Assembly (NCBI GenBank): GCA_964235705.1
Contig: CAXSDP010000011.1
Coordinates: forward strand, 1-64,000
Length of the DNA: 64,000 nt
Reading direction: 5' to 3'
Source: RH-AL1 sp964235705
GTDB taxonomy: Bacteria; Pseudomonadota; Alphaproteobacteria; Rhizobiales; Beijerinckiaceae
The translations under genes were made by a program, and so were the position numbers. Position 1 is the first letter of the stretch. Each line of letters begins with the position of its first letter. The notes beneath the pieces were generated by a model that ran no database searches, had not been told where the DNA came from, and was given only the letters and a program-made list of their open reading frames with translations. This document shows, one piece after another, positions 15,705 to 24,166 of the stretch.

Positions 15705-17137
15705 CAGAAGCGAACCGTTGGGCCGGAAAGGACCGAGAAATTGCGCACGCGGTAGTTCGCGATGTTGGAGTCCACGCGCGCCTCCTGGATGTTGGTGACG
15801 ACGTCGATGCCGGCGGTGACCGGCGTGTCGAGGACGAGGCCGAACTGGATTTCGTCGTCGCGCCGCGTGATGATGCTGTCGATATACGGGTTCGGTCCGT
15901 CGAACCGCGTTTGCAGCAGCTTCACGTAGGGCGACACGGACCACGGGACGTGGATGACCGGCAGCGGCGCCGCGAAGCGCGCCGAGACGGCCAGTTCCTC
16001 GGCGAAATTGTTGGTGGACTGGTAGGCGGCGTCGGCCGCGTCGCGCGTGTAGAAGACGCGCGCGGTGGCGCCGAACGTGTCGTTGAAGGTCGCGTAGCCG
16101 GCGACCGAGGCCGTGACGCTGTCGCCCGAGTTGAGGCTGGAATAAACGGACACGTTCGAGAACTCGAGACGACGCACCTCGACGCCCGGTTCGATGATGT
16201 AGCCCGGTCGCACCAAGAGGTCGGCGACGACCCCGCCGCCGCCCGAAGCCAGGTAGCGCGACCCGGCGAGGAAGACCTGGCCGCCCGCGGCGTAGACCTT
16301 CAGCGTCGAACCGGGAAGCGCGTCGAGCGCGAACCGCGGGCCGACGCTGACGTCGTAGAGACCGACGTTGAGGTCGGTGAAGTGGAACTGGCTGGTCACG
16401 TAGCCGGTGAAGCGCGCTTCCACCGTGTCGCCGCGCTGCGTGCCGAGATCGTAGTCGTAGCCGATCTGCGCGATGCCGAACGCGTTGCCGTCCGCGCCGC
16501 TATCCTGCGGGTGGGTGAACACGTAGTCCTGGCCCGTCAGCCGAAGGATGTTGTTGTCGGGATTGAAGGCCGCGTTGCTCTGGCTGCGCGCCCCGCCCTG
16601 CAGGGAGCCGAACAGGTGACTGCCGGCGTTGGCGGCGTCGAGCGCGGGTGACGCGCCGGCGATCTTCGCGCGCGCCGCATCGTCGAGGCCGGGACCGGCG
16701 AGGGCGGCGTCGAAGTATTGGCGCGCCATCTGGGGCGAGTGCAGCTGGGCATACAGCAAGCCGAGCTGCGCCTTCACGTTGGCGTCGTCCGGCGCGTAGA
16801 ACAGCACCCGCTCGAGCGTGCCGATCGCCGCCTCGTAGTCGCGCAGGGCGACGCAGGCCTTGACGTAGGCGAGCGCGAGGGTGACGTCGGTCGGGTGCTT
16901 CAGGGTCTCGCGGAAGAGGCGGTCCCGCAGCGCGGTCGGCGCCGTGTCGGTCGGCGCCGCAACGGCATCCGGCGCCGTCGCCTGGGCCGCCTTATCCTGG
17001 GCCGCCGTCTCCTGAGCCGCGATCCCCTGGGCCGCCATGGCCGGCGTCGAAACGGCGGCGAGCAGCGCCGTCAGGAGCGCTCCCCGCACGGCCCCGGGCG
17101 CGTGCGTCAGCGAGCGTTTACGATCGTTCCGTGCCAC
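15704..17137 (-). CDS. TPR plus outer-membrane beta-barrel protein
   Basis: A 477-aa exported protein. A GTG start gives a signal peptide ending near STPAMAA, then an Ala/Gln-rich linker of AAQxx pentapeptides. Tetratricopeptide-like helices follow at about residues 75-160 (DYEAAIGTLERVL, APDDANVKAQLGLLYAQL). The rest, to residue 477, alternates short beta-strands and ends in Phe (SVLSGPTVRF), the usual C-terminal signal of outer-membrane barrels. TPR-barrel proteins of the Slam/DUF560 kind move or display surface proteins; the coupled FecR-TPV protein is an obvious candidate cargo. That link is inference from operon structure. Confidence 0.75.
   Translation of the reverse strand: MARNDRKRSLTHAPGAVRGALLTALLAAVSTPAMAAQGIAAQETAAQDKAAQATAPDAVAAPTDTAPTALRDRLFRETLKHPTDVTLALAYVKACVALRDYEAAIGTLERVLFYAPDDANVKAQLGLLYAQLHSPQMARQYFDAALAGPGLDDAARAKIAGASPALDAANAGSHLFGSLQGGARSQSNAAFNPDNNILRLTGQDYVFTHPQDSGADGNAFGIAQIGYDYDLGTQRGDTVEARFTGYVTSQFHFTDLNVGLYDVSVGPRFALDALPGSTLKVYAAGGQVFLAGSRYLASGGGGVVADLLVRPGYIIEPGVEVRRLEFSNVSVYSSLNSGDSVTASVAGYATFNDTFGATARVFYTRDAADAAYQSTNNFAEELAVSARFAAPLPVIHVPWSVSPYVKLLQTRFDGPNPYIDSIITRRDDEIQFGLVLDTPVTAGIDVVTNIQEARVDSNIANYRVRNFSVLSGPTVRF
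16975..17040. repeat. 15-bp tandem units encoding AAQxx in the TPR-barrel gene
   Basis: About four degenerate 15-bp units, such as GCCGTCTCCTGAGCC, encode AAQGI, AAQET, AAQDK and AAQAT just after the signal peptide. Unit length is a multiple of three and the frame is intact. Confidence 0.75.
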
Positions 17138-17220
17138 CTGCCGCCCGCCTGCCTTCTCGTGTCCAGCGGCGTCAAGTTGCCTGCCTTATGGTTAACGCGA
17201 CCTTTCTCGACTCTGTCTTT

Positions 17221-17907
17221 TCATTGTCCCATCTTTTCATTGTCGCACGGCGGCGTTTCACCGGTCGCGCCGAGGTGCCGGCGCAGGTTCCTATCGGCGG
17301 CCTTCTCGAACGCGGTCGCGACCGCCGCGCATCGGTAGAGCGGTCGCGCCGTCGCGAAGTGCCGCAGGCCGGCGAGCAAGGCGGCATGCCGCCGCTCGCC
17401 GCCGAGATGGGGCATTTCGGCGGCGAGCGAGGCCATGTTGTCGTCGAACGTTTCCGGCGCCTCGCCGAGCGGCGTGAGGTCGAGGTCAAGCACCCATTGA
17501 CGGGCGTAGAGGTCCGCGTCGGCCAGGTCCAGCGATGCGGCGGCGCGCACGTGGTCGGCCGTCGCGCGGATCGTGTCCGCGACCCAGAGCCGTCCGTCGC
17601 CGTCCAGCCCTTGCACCGTCCCGCTGACCTCGAGCCACAGTGCCGCGGACTTGACCTCGTTGTCCCTCGCGCCGCCGACGTAGACGGCATCATGGTAGGC
17701 GATCGCCGAGGCGATGAGGGTGTCGAAGCGCGGTTCCGGACGTCCGGCCGACAGTTGCCGACCGTGATGACGACCCCAAAGGAGCGCTAGGTGGTCAAGC
17801 GTGTGATAATGTCGCCAAGGTTCCATCATGCGACACGACAGGTCGGCCTTTGCGCGGTCCGAGACGGGCAACCGGGCGAAAAGATCGGTCGAAGGTGCGA
17901 GACTCAT
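17221..17907 (-). CDS. HD-domain metal-dependent phosphohydrolase, predicted
   Basis: A 228-aa soluble protein with the signature of the predicted HD phosphohydrolases (COG4339-like): RHYHTLDHLALLW at about residues 31-43 and AIAYHDAVYVGG at about 67-78, the latter carrying the His-Asp pair, followed by helices rich in Ala. Substrate unknown. It stands alone between the TPR-barrel gene and the LysR gene; its C-terminus (NEKMGQ) is hydrophilic. The assignment rests on the HD motif and length only. Confidence 0.72.
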   Translation of the reverse strand: MSLAPSTDLFARLPVSDRAKADLSCRMMEPWRHYHTLDHLALLWGRHHGRQLSAGRPEPRFDTLIASAIAYHDAVYVGGARDNEVKSAALWLEVSGTVQGLDGDGRLWVADTIRATADHVRAAASLDLADADLYARQWVLDLDLTPLGEAPETFDDNMASLAAEMPHLGGERRHAALLAGLRHFATARPLYRCAAVATAFEKAADRNLRRHLGATGETPPCDNEKMGQ

Positions 17908-18100
17908 GCGGGGTTACGTCTTGGCGTGGTGGACACGTCCAGTTGAGCCATAGACAAGTTAAGGGCTTGGTCACGGGACCGGTGTGGCCCAGGTGACTTG
18001 CCCCGGAACGTCACCCGTCGCGATCACCCGATCAAGGACGTAGGCCCAGGGGGCGGGCAGGACGAAGCGGGGCTTCGCGAGCCGCGCGGCACGTCCGCCA

Positions 18101-19024
18101 TCACGGGAGGCCCTCCTCCCAATAAGGGTGGCGTCCGAACTTGTGTTGCAGGAAGTCGAGGAAGGCCGAAACCTTGCTCGGGACGGCGCGGTGGGGCGGG
18201 TACAGGCCGAAGATACCCGAGGGTTGCGTCGCGATCATCGCCCGCCAGTCGGGCAGGATCGGCTTGAGGCGACCGGCGCGCAGGTCGTCGCCGATCAGCC
18301 AGCTCGGCAGGAGCACGACGCCGACGCCGTCGAGCGCGAGGGCGCGCAACGGTTCGGAATCGTCGGCCCTCACGCGGCCGACGACCGGGACCGACACCTC
18401 CTTGCCGGCGGGATCCACGAAGAACCAGTGGTGCGAAGGCTGCAGCGAATAGACCAGGCAATTGTGCTGGAGCAGGTCGTCGGGCCGGCGCGGCGGGGGA
18501 TGCCTGGCGAGGTAGGCGGGGCTCGCGCAGGCGATGCGCCGGTGCGGCGCGAGCTTGCGGGCGACCAGGGAGGAGTCCAGCATCGGGCCGATGCGGATCG
18601 CGGCGTCCGCGCCGATCGAGACGGGGTCGACGCGCACGTCGGACAGGAGGAGGTCGAGCCGCAGGTCGGGGTAGCGCGCCAGGAACTCGCCCATGTGCGG
18701 CATGACGTGGAGGCGGGCGAAGGCGTCCGGCAACGCGAGGCGGAGCGACCCGCGCGGGTGGTCCCGCAGCGCCGACACGGCGTTGCGTGCCTCCTCCACC
18801 TCGCGCAGCGCGCTCAAGGCATGGCGGTAGAAGGTCGATCCCGGCTCGGTCAGGTGCAGCGAGCGCGTGGTGCGGTTGAACAGGTCGACGCCGAGCTCCT
18901 TCTCGAGCCCGGACACCGCGCGGGACACGGCGGACGTTCGCACGTCGAGCAGTCCCGCCGCCCGCGAGAAGCCGCCCTGCTCGACGACACGCACGAAGGT
19001 TTGCATGGCGACGAGCATGTCCAT
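18101..19024 (-). CDS. LysR-family transcriptional regulator
   Basis: A 307-aa regulator. The N-terminal winged helix-turn-helix reads FVRVVEQGGFSRAAGLLDVRTSAVSRAVSGLEKELG in segments, the standard LysR DNA-binding region, followed by the substrate-binding fold (RLALPDAFARLHVMPHMGEF, WLIGDDLRAGRLKPIL). The start is set at MDMLVAMQTF; the longer frame adds a non-conserved leader. It is divergent from the molybdopterin oxidoreductase with 129 bp between, containing an inverted repeat typical of LysR sites, so it probably controls that gene and perhaps the formate/nitrite channel behind it. The effector is unknown. Confidence 0.88.
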   Translation of the reverse strand: MDMLVAMQTFVRVVEQGGFSRAAGLLDVRTSAVSRAVSGLEKELGVDLFNRTTRSLHLTEPGSTFYRHALSALREVEEARNAVSALRDHPRGSLRLALPDAFARLHVMPHMGEFLARYPDLRLDLLLSDVRVDPVSIGADAAIRIGPMLDSSLVARKLAPHRRIACASPAYLARHPPPRRPDDLLQHNCLVYSLQPSHHWFFVDPAGKEVSVPVVGRVRADDSEPLRALALDGVGVVLLPSWLIGDDLRAGRLKPILPDWRAMIATQPSGIFGLYPPHRAVPSKVSAFLDFLQHKFGRHPYWEEGLP

Positions 19025-19045
19025 CGTCGAAAGCCTACGGGATTG

Positions 19046-19060
19046 TTGCGCTATGCGCAA
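19046..19060. promoter_or_regulatory. Candidate LysR operator
   Basis: TTGCGCTATGCGCAA is an inverted repeat of 6 bp with a 3-bp spacer and contains the T-N11-A pattern used by LysR regulators. It lies 22 bp upstream of the LysR start codon and about 94 bp upstream of the oxidoreductase start, in the divergent spacer. Confidence 0.5.
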
Positions 19061-19153
19061 AAATCATTTGCCGTCTCCCGCGTGGTTCCCCTCCGTCGAA
19101 AGGCATAGATGAGGTCCCGTAGCGGGCGCGAAGGGTGCCCGACGGAGACGCGT

Positions 19154-21499
19154 ATGGCAAAGGCTCGGATCAAGACCTACACCGGACCGGCCGGCGGCAT
19201 CGGTGCCTTGGACGCCGTGGAGCGCCACCTTTGTCGCCAGAAGGTTTTCGTGTCCGGCAACCGCACCCTGCTGGCGATGAACCAGGGCAAAGCCGGCTTC
19301 GACTGCCCCGGCTGCGGCTGGCCCGACCCCAAGCACACCAGCTCGTTCGAGTATTGCGAGAACGGCGCCAAGGCGGTCGCCTGGGAAGCCACGCGGAAGC
19401 GCGCGACGGGCGTGTTCTTCGCCACGCACACCGTGACGGAGCTGCTCGGCTGGAGCGATTTCGACCTCGAGAACGAGGGTCGGCTCACCCACCCGATGGT
19501 TTACGACGAGGGCAGCGACCGCTACGTGCCGATCGGCTGGGACGACGCCTACGCGCTCGTCGGCGAGCGCCTGCGCGCCCTGCCCGACCCCGACATGGCC
19601 GAGTTCTACACCTCCGGCCGCGCCTCCAACGAGGTCGCCTTCCTGTTCCAGGTCTTCGCGCGCGCTTACGGGACCAACAACTTCCCCGACTGCTCGAACA
19701 TGTGCCACGAGTCGACGAGCGTCGCCCTGCCGGAAAGCATCGGGGTGGCCAAGGGCACGGTGCTGCTCGAGGATTTCGCCGAGGCCGACATGATCATGGT
19801 GTTCGGGCAGAACCCCGGCACCAACTCGCCGCGCATGCTGAACGACCTGCGCGCGGCGGCCAAACGCGGCGCCGACATCGTCACCTTCAACCCCCTGCGC
19901 GAGCGGTCGCTGGAACGCTTCGCCTCGCCCCAGCACATGGGCGACATCGTCAAGCCGGTGCCGATCTCCTCGCAGTATCACCAGGTCCGCACCGGCGGTG
20001 ACATGGCGGCGGTGAAGGGCATGATGAAGGCGGTGCTCGCCGCCGACGACGCGGCGGTCGCGGGCGGGGGCGAGCGCGTCCTCGACGTCGACTTCATCGC
20101 GACCCACACCCACGGCTTCGAAGCCCTGGCGGCGGAGATCCGCGCCCTGTCGTGGGACGCGGTCGTCGCCGAGTCCGGGCTCGGGCGCGACCAGATCGAG
20201 GGCGTCGCCGCGACCTACATGAAGGCGAAGTCCGTCATCGCGGTGTGGGGCATGGGCATCACCCAGCACCGCACCGGTGTCGCCAACATCCAGCAGATCG
20301 TCAACCTGCTGCTGATGCGCGGCAACATGGGCAAGCCGGGGGCCGGCGCGTGCCCCGTGCGCGGCCATTCCAACGTGCAGGGCAACCGCACCGTCGGCAT
20401 CCACGAGCAGCCCAAGGCGTCCTTCCTCGATGGCATGGACCGCACCTACGCGTTCGTGTCGCCGCGCCACCACGGCCACGACGTCGTCGCCTCCATTGAG
20501 GCGATGGCGGAGGGCCGCTCGCGCGCCTTCATCGGGCTCGGCGGCAACTTCCTGTTGGCCGCGCCCGACACGCCGGTCGTGGCGAAAGCCATGCGCGGCC
20601 TCGACCTCACCGTGCAGATCGCGACCAAGCTGAACCGTGGCCACCTCGTCCACGGCCGCCACGCCCTGCTCCTGCCCTGCCTCGGTCGCACCGAGATCGA
20701 CGAGCAAGCCTCCGGTCCGCAGCAAGTGACGGTCGAGGACTCGATGTCCTTCGTCCACGCGTCCGCCGGCCGCAACGTCCCGGCCTCCCCCCACTTGCGC
20801 TCGGAGATCGCGATCGTCGCCGGCATGGCCAAGGCCACCCTGTCGCCGGCCCTCGGGATCGACTGGGACGGCTACGTCGCCAACTACGACCGCATCCGCT
20901 ACGACATCGAGGGCGTGATGCCGGACCTGTTCGCCGGCTACAATGCCAAGATCAGGGTGCCCGGCGGCTTCCGGCTCGACTCGCCGGTGGACCGGCGCGA
21001 GTGGCGGACCGCGACCGCCAAGGCCAACTTCATCGTCCACGACGGCCTGAGCGAGAACGAGATGCCGGCCGGCCGGCCCGACGTGCTGCAGTTGATGACG
21101 ATCCGCAGCCACGACCAATACAACACGACGATCTACGGGCTCGACGACCGGTATCGCGGCGTGTTCGGGCAGCGCATGGTGGTCTTCGTCAACAAGGCGG
21201 ACCGCGAGCGGCTGGGCTTCGCGGAAGGCGAGGTCGTCGCCATGCGGACCATCGCGCCGGACGGTGACGCCCGCTCGGTCGGCGGCTTCCGGCTCGTCGA
21301 CTACGACATCCCGGCGGGCTGCGCCGCCGCCTATTATCCCGAAACGAACCCGTTGGTGCCGCTGGGCCGCAGGGCGTTGCGGTCGAACACGCCGACCTCG
21401 AAGTCGATCCCCGTGGCGCTGGAAGCCTGGGCCGGCGAATGGGACGATCGTCCCGAACCCGAACTCGCGGTCAAACCGGCGCTGCTGGCCGCAGAGTGA
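19154..21499 (+). CDS. FdhF/YdeP-type molybdopterin oxidoreductase
   Basis: A 781-aa cytoplasmic molybdopterin enzyme of the formate-dehydrogenase-alpha-like family that includes YdeP. Features are GFDCPGCGWPDPKH near the N-terminus (Cys pair, likely Fe-S), YTSGRASNEVAFLFQ, NFPDCSNMCHESTS, VFGQNPGTNSPRML, MRGNMGKPGAGACPVRGHSN and the C-terminal dinucleotide-binding domain (MTIRSHDQYNTTIYGL). The ATG at 19154 with GGAG upstream is preferred to the earlier in-frame ATG at 19109. YdeP-type proteins are poorly defined; some are linked to acid resistance. A formate/nitrite channel gene 400 bp downstream supports formate as substrate, but that is inference. A strong terminator follows. Confidence 0.88.
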   Translation: MAKARIKTYTGPAGGIGALDAVERHLCRQKVFVSGNRTLLAMNQGKAGFDCPGCGWPDPKHTSSFEYCENGAKAVAWEATRKRATGVFFATHTVTELLGWSDFDLENEGRLTHPMVYDEGSDRYVPIGWDDAYALVGERLRALPDPDMAEFYTSGRASNEVAFLFQVFARAYGTNNFPDCSNMCHESTSVALPESIGVAKGTVLLEDFAEADMIMVFGQNPGTNSPRMLNDLRAAAKRGADIVTFNPLRERSLERFASPQHMGDIVKPVPISSQYHQVRTGGDMAAVKGMMKAVLAADDAAVAGGGERVLDVDFIATHTHGFEALAAEIRALSWDAVVAESGLGRDQIEGVAATYMKAKSVIAVWGMGITQHRTGVANIQQIVNLLLMRGNMGKPGAGACPVRGHSNVQGNRTVGIHEQPKASFLDGMDRTYAFVSPRHHGHDVVASIEAMAEGRSRAFIGLGGNFLLAAPDTPVVAKAMRGLDLTVQIATKLNRGHLVHGRHALLLPCLGRTEIDEQASGPQQVTVEDSMSFVHASAGRNVPASPHLRSEIAIVAGMAKATLSPALGIDWDGYVANYDRIRYDIEGVMPDLFAGYNAKIRVPGGFRLDSPVDRREWRTATAKANFIVHDGLSENEMPAGRPDVLQLMTIRSHDQYNTTIYGLDDRYRGVFGQRMVVFVNKADRERLGFAEGEVVAMRTIAPDGDARSVGGFRLVDYDIPAGCAAAYYPETNPLVPLGRRALRSNTPTSKSIPVALEAWAGEWDDRPEPELAVKPALLAAE

Positions 21500-21641
21500 G
21501 GCCGCCCCGCATCCGGCCGCGTCACGGACGCGGCCCGGTGCCGCTCACCACGAGCGCGCCGGCATGGTCGCGAACCTGAAGCATCGGATCGAACAGTGCG
21601 CGGCGGTTTTCGGAAGATCCGGTGCGACGCAGGAAACCAAG

Positions 21642-21678
21642 GCATCGGACTGGGTCTTTGATCCAGTCCGATGCTTTT
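21642..21678 (+). terminator. Rho-independent terminator after the oxidoreductase gene
   Basis: A perfect 12-bp stem (GCATCGGACTGG at 21642-21653 and its complement at 21663-21674) with a 9-nt loop is followed by TTTT. It lies about 140 bp after the oxidoreductase stop and separates it from the FNT channel gene. The rest of the 396-bp spacer 21500-21895 shows no gene. Confidence 0.85.
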
Positions 21679-21895
21679 AACGTCTTCCAAGCCCGCCACC
21701 CCGATCGCCGCCAGCGCCCTCGCCAGACCGAGACGGTCGTCGTCGAAAGCGCGACCGGTAGTCGCGTCTTGTATTTCGGCGTGGGTCCGGACGCCGATCG
21801 GTGCCCGGGTCACGTTGTAAGCCACTGGTTCGTTCGTAAATGTAAGCTGTCAGAGGGGTCACTGCCTCGCGCCGTTCACAAGAGGAGTGATGAGA

Positions 21896-22744
21896 ATGGT
21901 CGACGTCGTTAAACCAACCTTGGTTATACAAGGATTGATCGATATGGGGGCGGCCAAGGCGCGCCTCTCACCTCGGGAACTACTCGTCCGCGCCGGGATC
22001 GCCGGGGCGATGCTCGGCACTTCGGAAACCCTGTTGTTCACGGCCTTCGCGCAGACCGGGCTCCCGATCGTCGGCGCGCTGATCTTCCCCGTGGGTTTCG
22101 CCATGATCATGGTGCTCGGCCTCGACCTCGCGACCGGCAGCTTCGGCATCCTGCCGATGGCCGTCATGGCCGGGCGGGCGAGCGTGTCGCAGATGCTCGT
22201 CAACTGGGTGGTCACCTTCATCGGCAATTTCATCGGTGCCCTGATCTTCGCCGGGCTCGCCTACGCCGCGCTGACGAACCTCGGCCACGATTCCGGTGGG
22301 GTGATCGCCGACAAGATGCGGGCGGCGGTGACGTCGCGCTCCGCCGGCTACGCCGCGCTCGGTGGGCAAGGATGGGCGGCCGCCTTCATCAAGGCGATGC
22401 TCTGCAACTGGCTGGTGTGCCTGGGCGTGGTGATGTCGGTGGCGTCCTCGACGTCGGTCGGCAAGATCCTCGGCTGCTGGCTGCCGATAGCGACCTTCGT
22501 CGCGCTGGGGTACGAGCACTGCGTCGTCAACATGTCGTTGTTCCCGCTCGGCATCATGCTGGGCGCCGGCACCACCGTCACGCAGTTCCTCACCTTCAAC
22601 GAGCTGCCGGTGACGCTCGGCAACATCCTCGGCGGCTTCCTGTTCACCGGCCTCGCGCTCTACCTCGCCTATCCCAGGAGCGCGCTCAACCTCGGCCAAG
22701 ACCCGGTCTCCGCCTCTTCGGCCACGGCGCAGGCCGCCGAGTAG
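21896..22744 (+). CDS. Formate/nitrite transporter (FNT) family channel
   Basis: A 282-aa integral membrane protein with six hydrophobic segments, such as LLVRAGIAGAMLGTSETLLF, IVGALIFPVGFAMIMVLGLD and ILGGFLFTGLALYLAY. The FNT pore histidine is seen in LGYEHCVVNMSLFPLG (FocA: FEHSIANM-like) and the duplicated FNT half-repeat pattern is present. It should pass formate, nitrite or a related small anion across the inner membrane. ATG 21896 has AGAGGAG 8 nt upstream; ATG 21890 and GTG 21887 are too close to that site. It is separated from the oxidoreductase by a terminator, so it probably has its own promoter. Confidence 0.9.
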   Translation: MVDVVKPTLVIQGLIDMGAAKARLSPRELLVRAGIAGAMLGTSETLLFTAFAQTGLPIVGALIFPVGFAMIMVLGLDLATGSFGILPMAVMAGRASVSQMLVNWVVTFIGNFIGALIFAGLAYAALTNLGHDSGGVIADKMRAAVTSRSAGYAALGGQGWAAAFIKAMLCNWLVCLGVVMSVASSTSVGKILGCWLPIATFVALGYEHCVVNMSLFPLGIMLGAGTTVTQFLTFNELPVTLGNILGGFLFTGLALYLAYPRSALNLGQDPVSASSATAQAAE

Positions 22745-22767
22745 GGCAAGCCGTCGGGTAGAAGTCG

Positions 22768-22797
22768 CATCCGGACGCGGGCAATCGCGTTCGGATG
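22768..22797 (+). terminator. Stem-loop after the FNT gene
   Basis: CATCCGGACGCG and CGCGTTCGGATG pair over 11 of 12 bases around a 6-nt loop, 23 bp past the FNT stop. No T-run follows, so it may be a Rho-assisted end or a stabilising hairpin. Confidence 0.5.
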
Positions 22798-22844
22798 TCG
22801 TGCGGGAGCGGTGCTGATCTTCCTTCGATTTCGCGGACACGGGG

Positions 22845-23719
22845 TTAGTTCGCCTTCCGCTCGGCCTGCTCGGGCGTCATATAGCCGAGGGATGAGTGGA
22901 TGCGCTGTCGGTTATAGTAGCCTTCGATGTACGAGAACAGGTCGCGTCGGGCCTCGTTCCGGGTTGCCCATCGGCGCTGGTGGACGAGTTCGACCTTTAA
23001 AGTGTGGAAGAAGCTTTCCATCGGGGCGTTGTCGTAGCAGCAAGCCGTGCGGCTCATCGAGGCAAGCGCGCTCATACCGGCAAGCTGCTTGCGATAAGCC
23101 TCGGCAGCATATTGGCTGCCGCGGTCCGAGTGGCAGACGAGACCGGCCGCCGGCCTCTGCCGTTGCTCGGCCATCATAAGGGCAGGCGTCGTCAACTCGG
23201 TGCGCATGTGATCGCGCATGGACCAGCCGACGACCTTGCGCGTGGCGAGATCGAGGACGGCCGCGAAATAGAGCCAGCCTTCGCTGGTCGGCAGATAAGT
23301 GATGTCGGCGAGCCAAACCGTGTTCGGCACCGAGGCTAAGAACTCTTGCTTCAAGAGGTTGGGAGCGATCGGCAGATCGTGGCGGCTGTCGGTCGTGCAC
23401 GGCCGGAATCGCCGGCCGGCAAGGGCCCGGATGCCATGGCGGTGCATGAATGGCGGTACATGAGGCGCTCAACCCGACCGCGGCTGGTTGACTGTCCTTC
23501 GGCCCGAAGGGTGGCATAAACGCGAGGCGATCCGTAACGGCCATGGTGGGCTGCATGGATGCGGCGGACGTCCGCCAGGAGCTGACGGTTTGAAGCTGCC
23601 CGGGCACTCTCGGGACGAGACCGCGAACCGTGGTAGCCACTTGGCGAGACGTCGAGCACGCGGCACATGAGACGCACCGGCCAGGTGCACGCATGCTGCT
23701 CGATGAAACGAAACCTCAC
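22845..23719 (-). pseudogene. IS3 orfB transposase, frameshifted by a 14-bp duplication
   Basis: The DDE integrase-like transposase is split over two frames. The 5' part (MRFRFIEQHACTWPVRLMC...RVERLMYRH) runs in one frame from 23719. The 3' part continues as MHRHGIRALAGRRFRPC and carries the catalytic pieces WLADITYL (first Asp), HSDRGSQYA (second Asp) and NAPMESFFHTLK (Glu). The join point is a 14-bp tandem duplication at 23436-23463, and 14 is not a multiple of three. Removing one copy restores one continuous orfB of about 285 residues. The element is therefore probably immobile without help in trans. Confidence 0.88.
23436..23463. repeat. 14-bp tandem duplication that breaks orfB
   Basis: ATGGCGGTGCATGA (23436-23449) is followed immediately by ATGGCGGTACATGA (23450-23463), differing at one base. 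The extra copy shifts the orfB reading frame by two. Confidence 0.88.
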
Positions 23720-24042
23720 CTCGGCATCTCCGCAAAGATGCCGATCGCTTTTTTTAGGACGTCGCGCTCCATCCGGGTCCGGTCAAGCTCGCGGCGCAGT
23801 CGGGCGATCTCGGCAGCCTGGTCCGACGGGGACGCGACAGGGCTCGTCGGTGAAGCCGGCGGCGATCCTGCCGAACGTGGACGGGAGACAGACCCGTTCA
23901 CGGTTGCCCGCCATTGCCTCAACATCGATGGCTGGATCCCGAGTTCGGTTGCGATCCGCAGCTGTGGCCGACCGCTGGCTTCCAGCAATGCGACCGCCTC
24001 TCGCTTGAACTCGGGGGTGAACTCCCGTCTCGTCTTCGCCAT
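23716..24042 (-). CDS. IS3-family OrfA
   Basis: A 108-aa helix-turn-helix protein beginning MAKTRREFTPEFKREAVALL, with the Leu-rich C-terminal stretch EIARLRRELDRTRMERDVLKKAIG. OrfA binds the IS ends and, through a -1 frameshift, is fused to OrfB to make the active transposase. A run of seven A residues on the minus strand (T7 at 23749-23755) falls at the KK codons near the end and is the expected slippery site. The orfB frame starts at the orfA stop. OrfA itself looks intact; a TTG 33 bp upstream is a less likely start. Confidence 0.85.
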   Translation of the reverse strand: MAKTRREFTPEFKREAVALLEASGRPQLRIATELGIQPSMLRQWRATVNGSVSRPRSAGSPPASPTSPVASPSDQAAEIARLRRELDRTRMERDVLKKAIGIFAEMPR

Positions 24043-24103
24043 CAAACACCTCCTCGCCCGCCAGGAGCGTATCAAAGGTGTCCGCGAAATCAGGGGAAGA
24101 TCA

Positions 24104-24150
24104 GACTCGAACCTCCACCTCTATCAAGACTGGTACCTGAAACCAGTGTG
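24104..24150 (-). other. 3' half of a tRNA-Leu(CAG) gene, likely attachment-site remnant
   Basis: Read on the minus strand this stretch begins with the hairpin CACTGGT-TTCAGG-TACCAGT, whose loop carries the CAG anticodon of tRNA-Leu. It continues through a variable arm to the T-arm GTGGAGGTTCGAGTC, where the IS end cuts it off. No D-arm or 5' acceptor strand precedes it, so it is not a functional tRNA. An anticodon-to-3'-end fragment is exactly what tyrosine-recombinase islands leave as their second att site, and an integrase gene ends 17 bp away. The integrase link is inference. Confidence 0.65.
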
Positions 24151-24166
24151 CAAGTGACAAGGTGCA

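Larger units (their letters stand above)
22815..24103 (-). mobile_element. IS3-family insertion sequence, 1289 bp, transposase inactivated
   Basis: Terminal inverted repeats of 26 bp lie at 22815-22840 and 24078-24103; 23 of 26 bases match and both ends start TGATCTTCC. Inside are orfA and an orfB broken by a frameshift. The usual 3-4 bp target duplication is not seen (left flank GGTGC, right flank GACTC), which suggests a rearrangement or deletion at one end since insertion. The right end lies directly against a tRNA-Leu-derived sequence. Confidence 0.88.

Noticed and set aside
19064..21118. 684-codon minus-strand frame opposite the molybdopterin oxidoreductase
   Set aside because: A composition shadow in GC-rich DNA; the plus strand carries all conserved motifs.
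24104..24150. A functional tRNA-Leu
   Set aside because: There is no D-arm or acceptor stem, and the T-arm is cut by the IS end.
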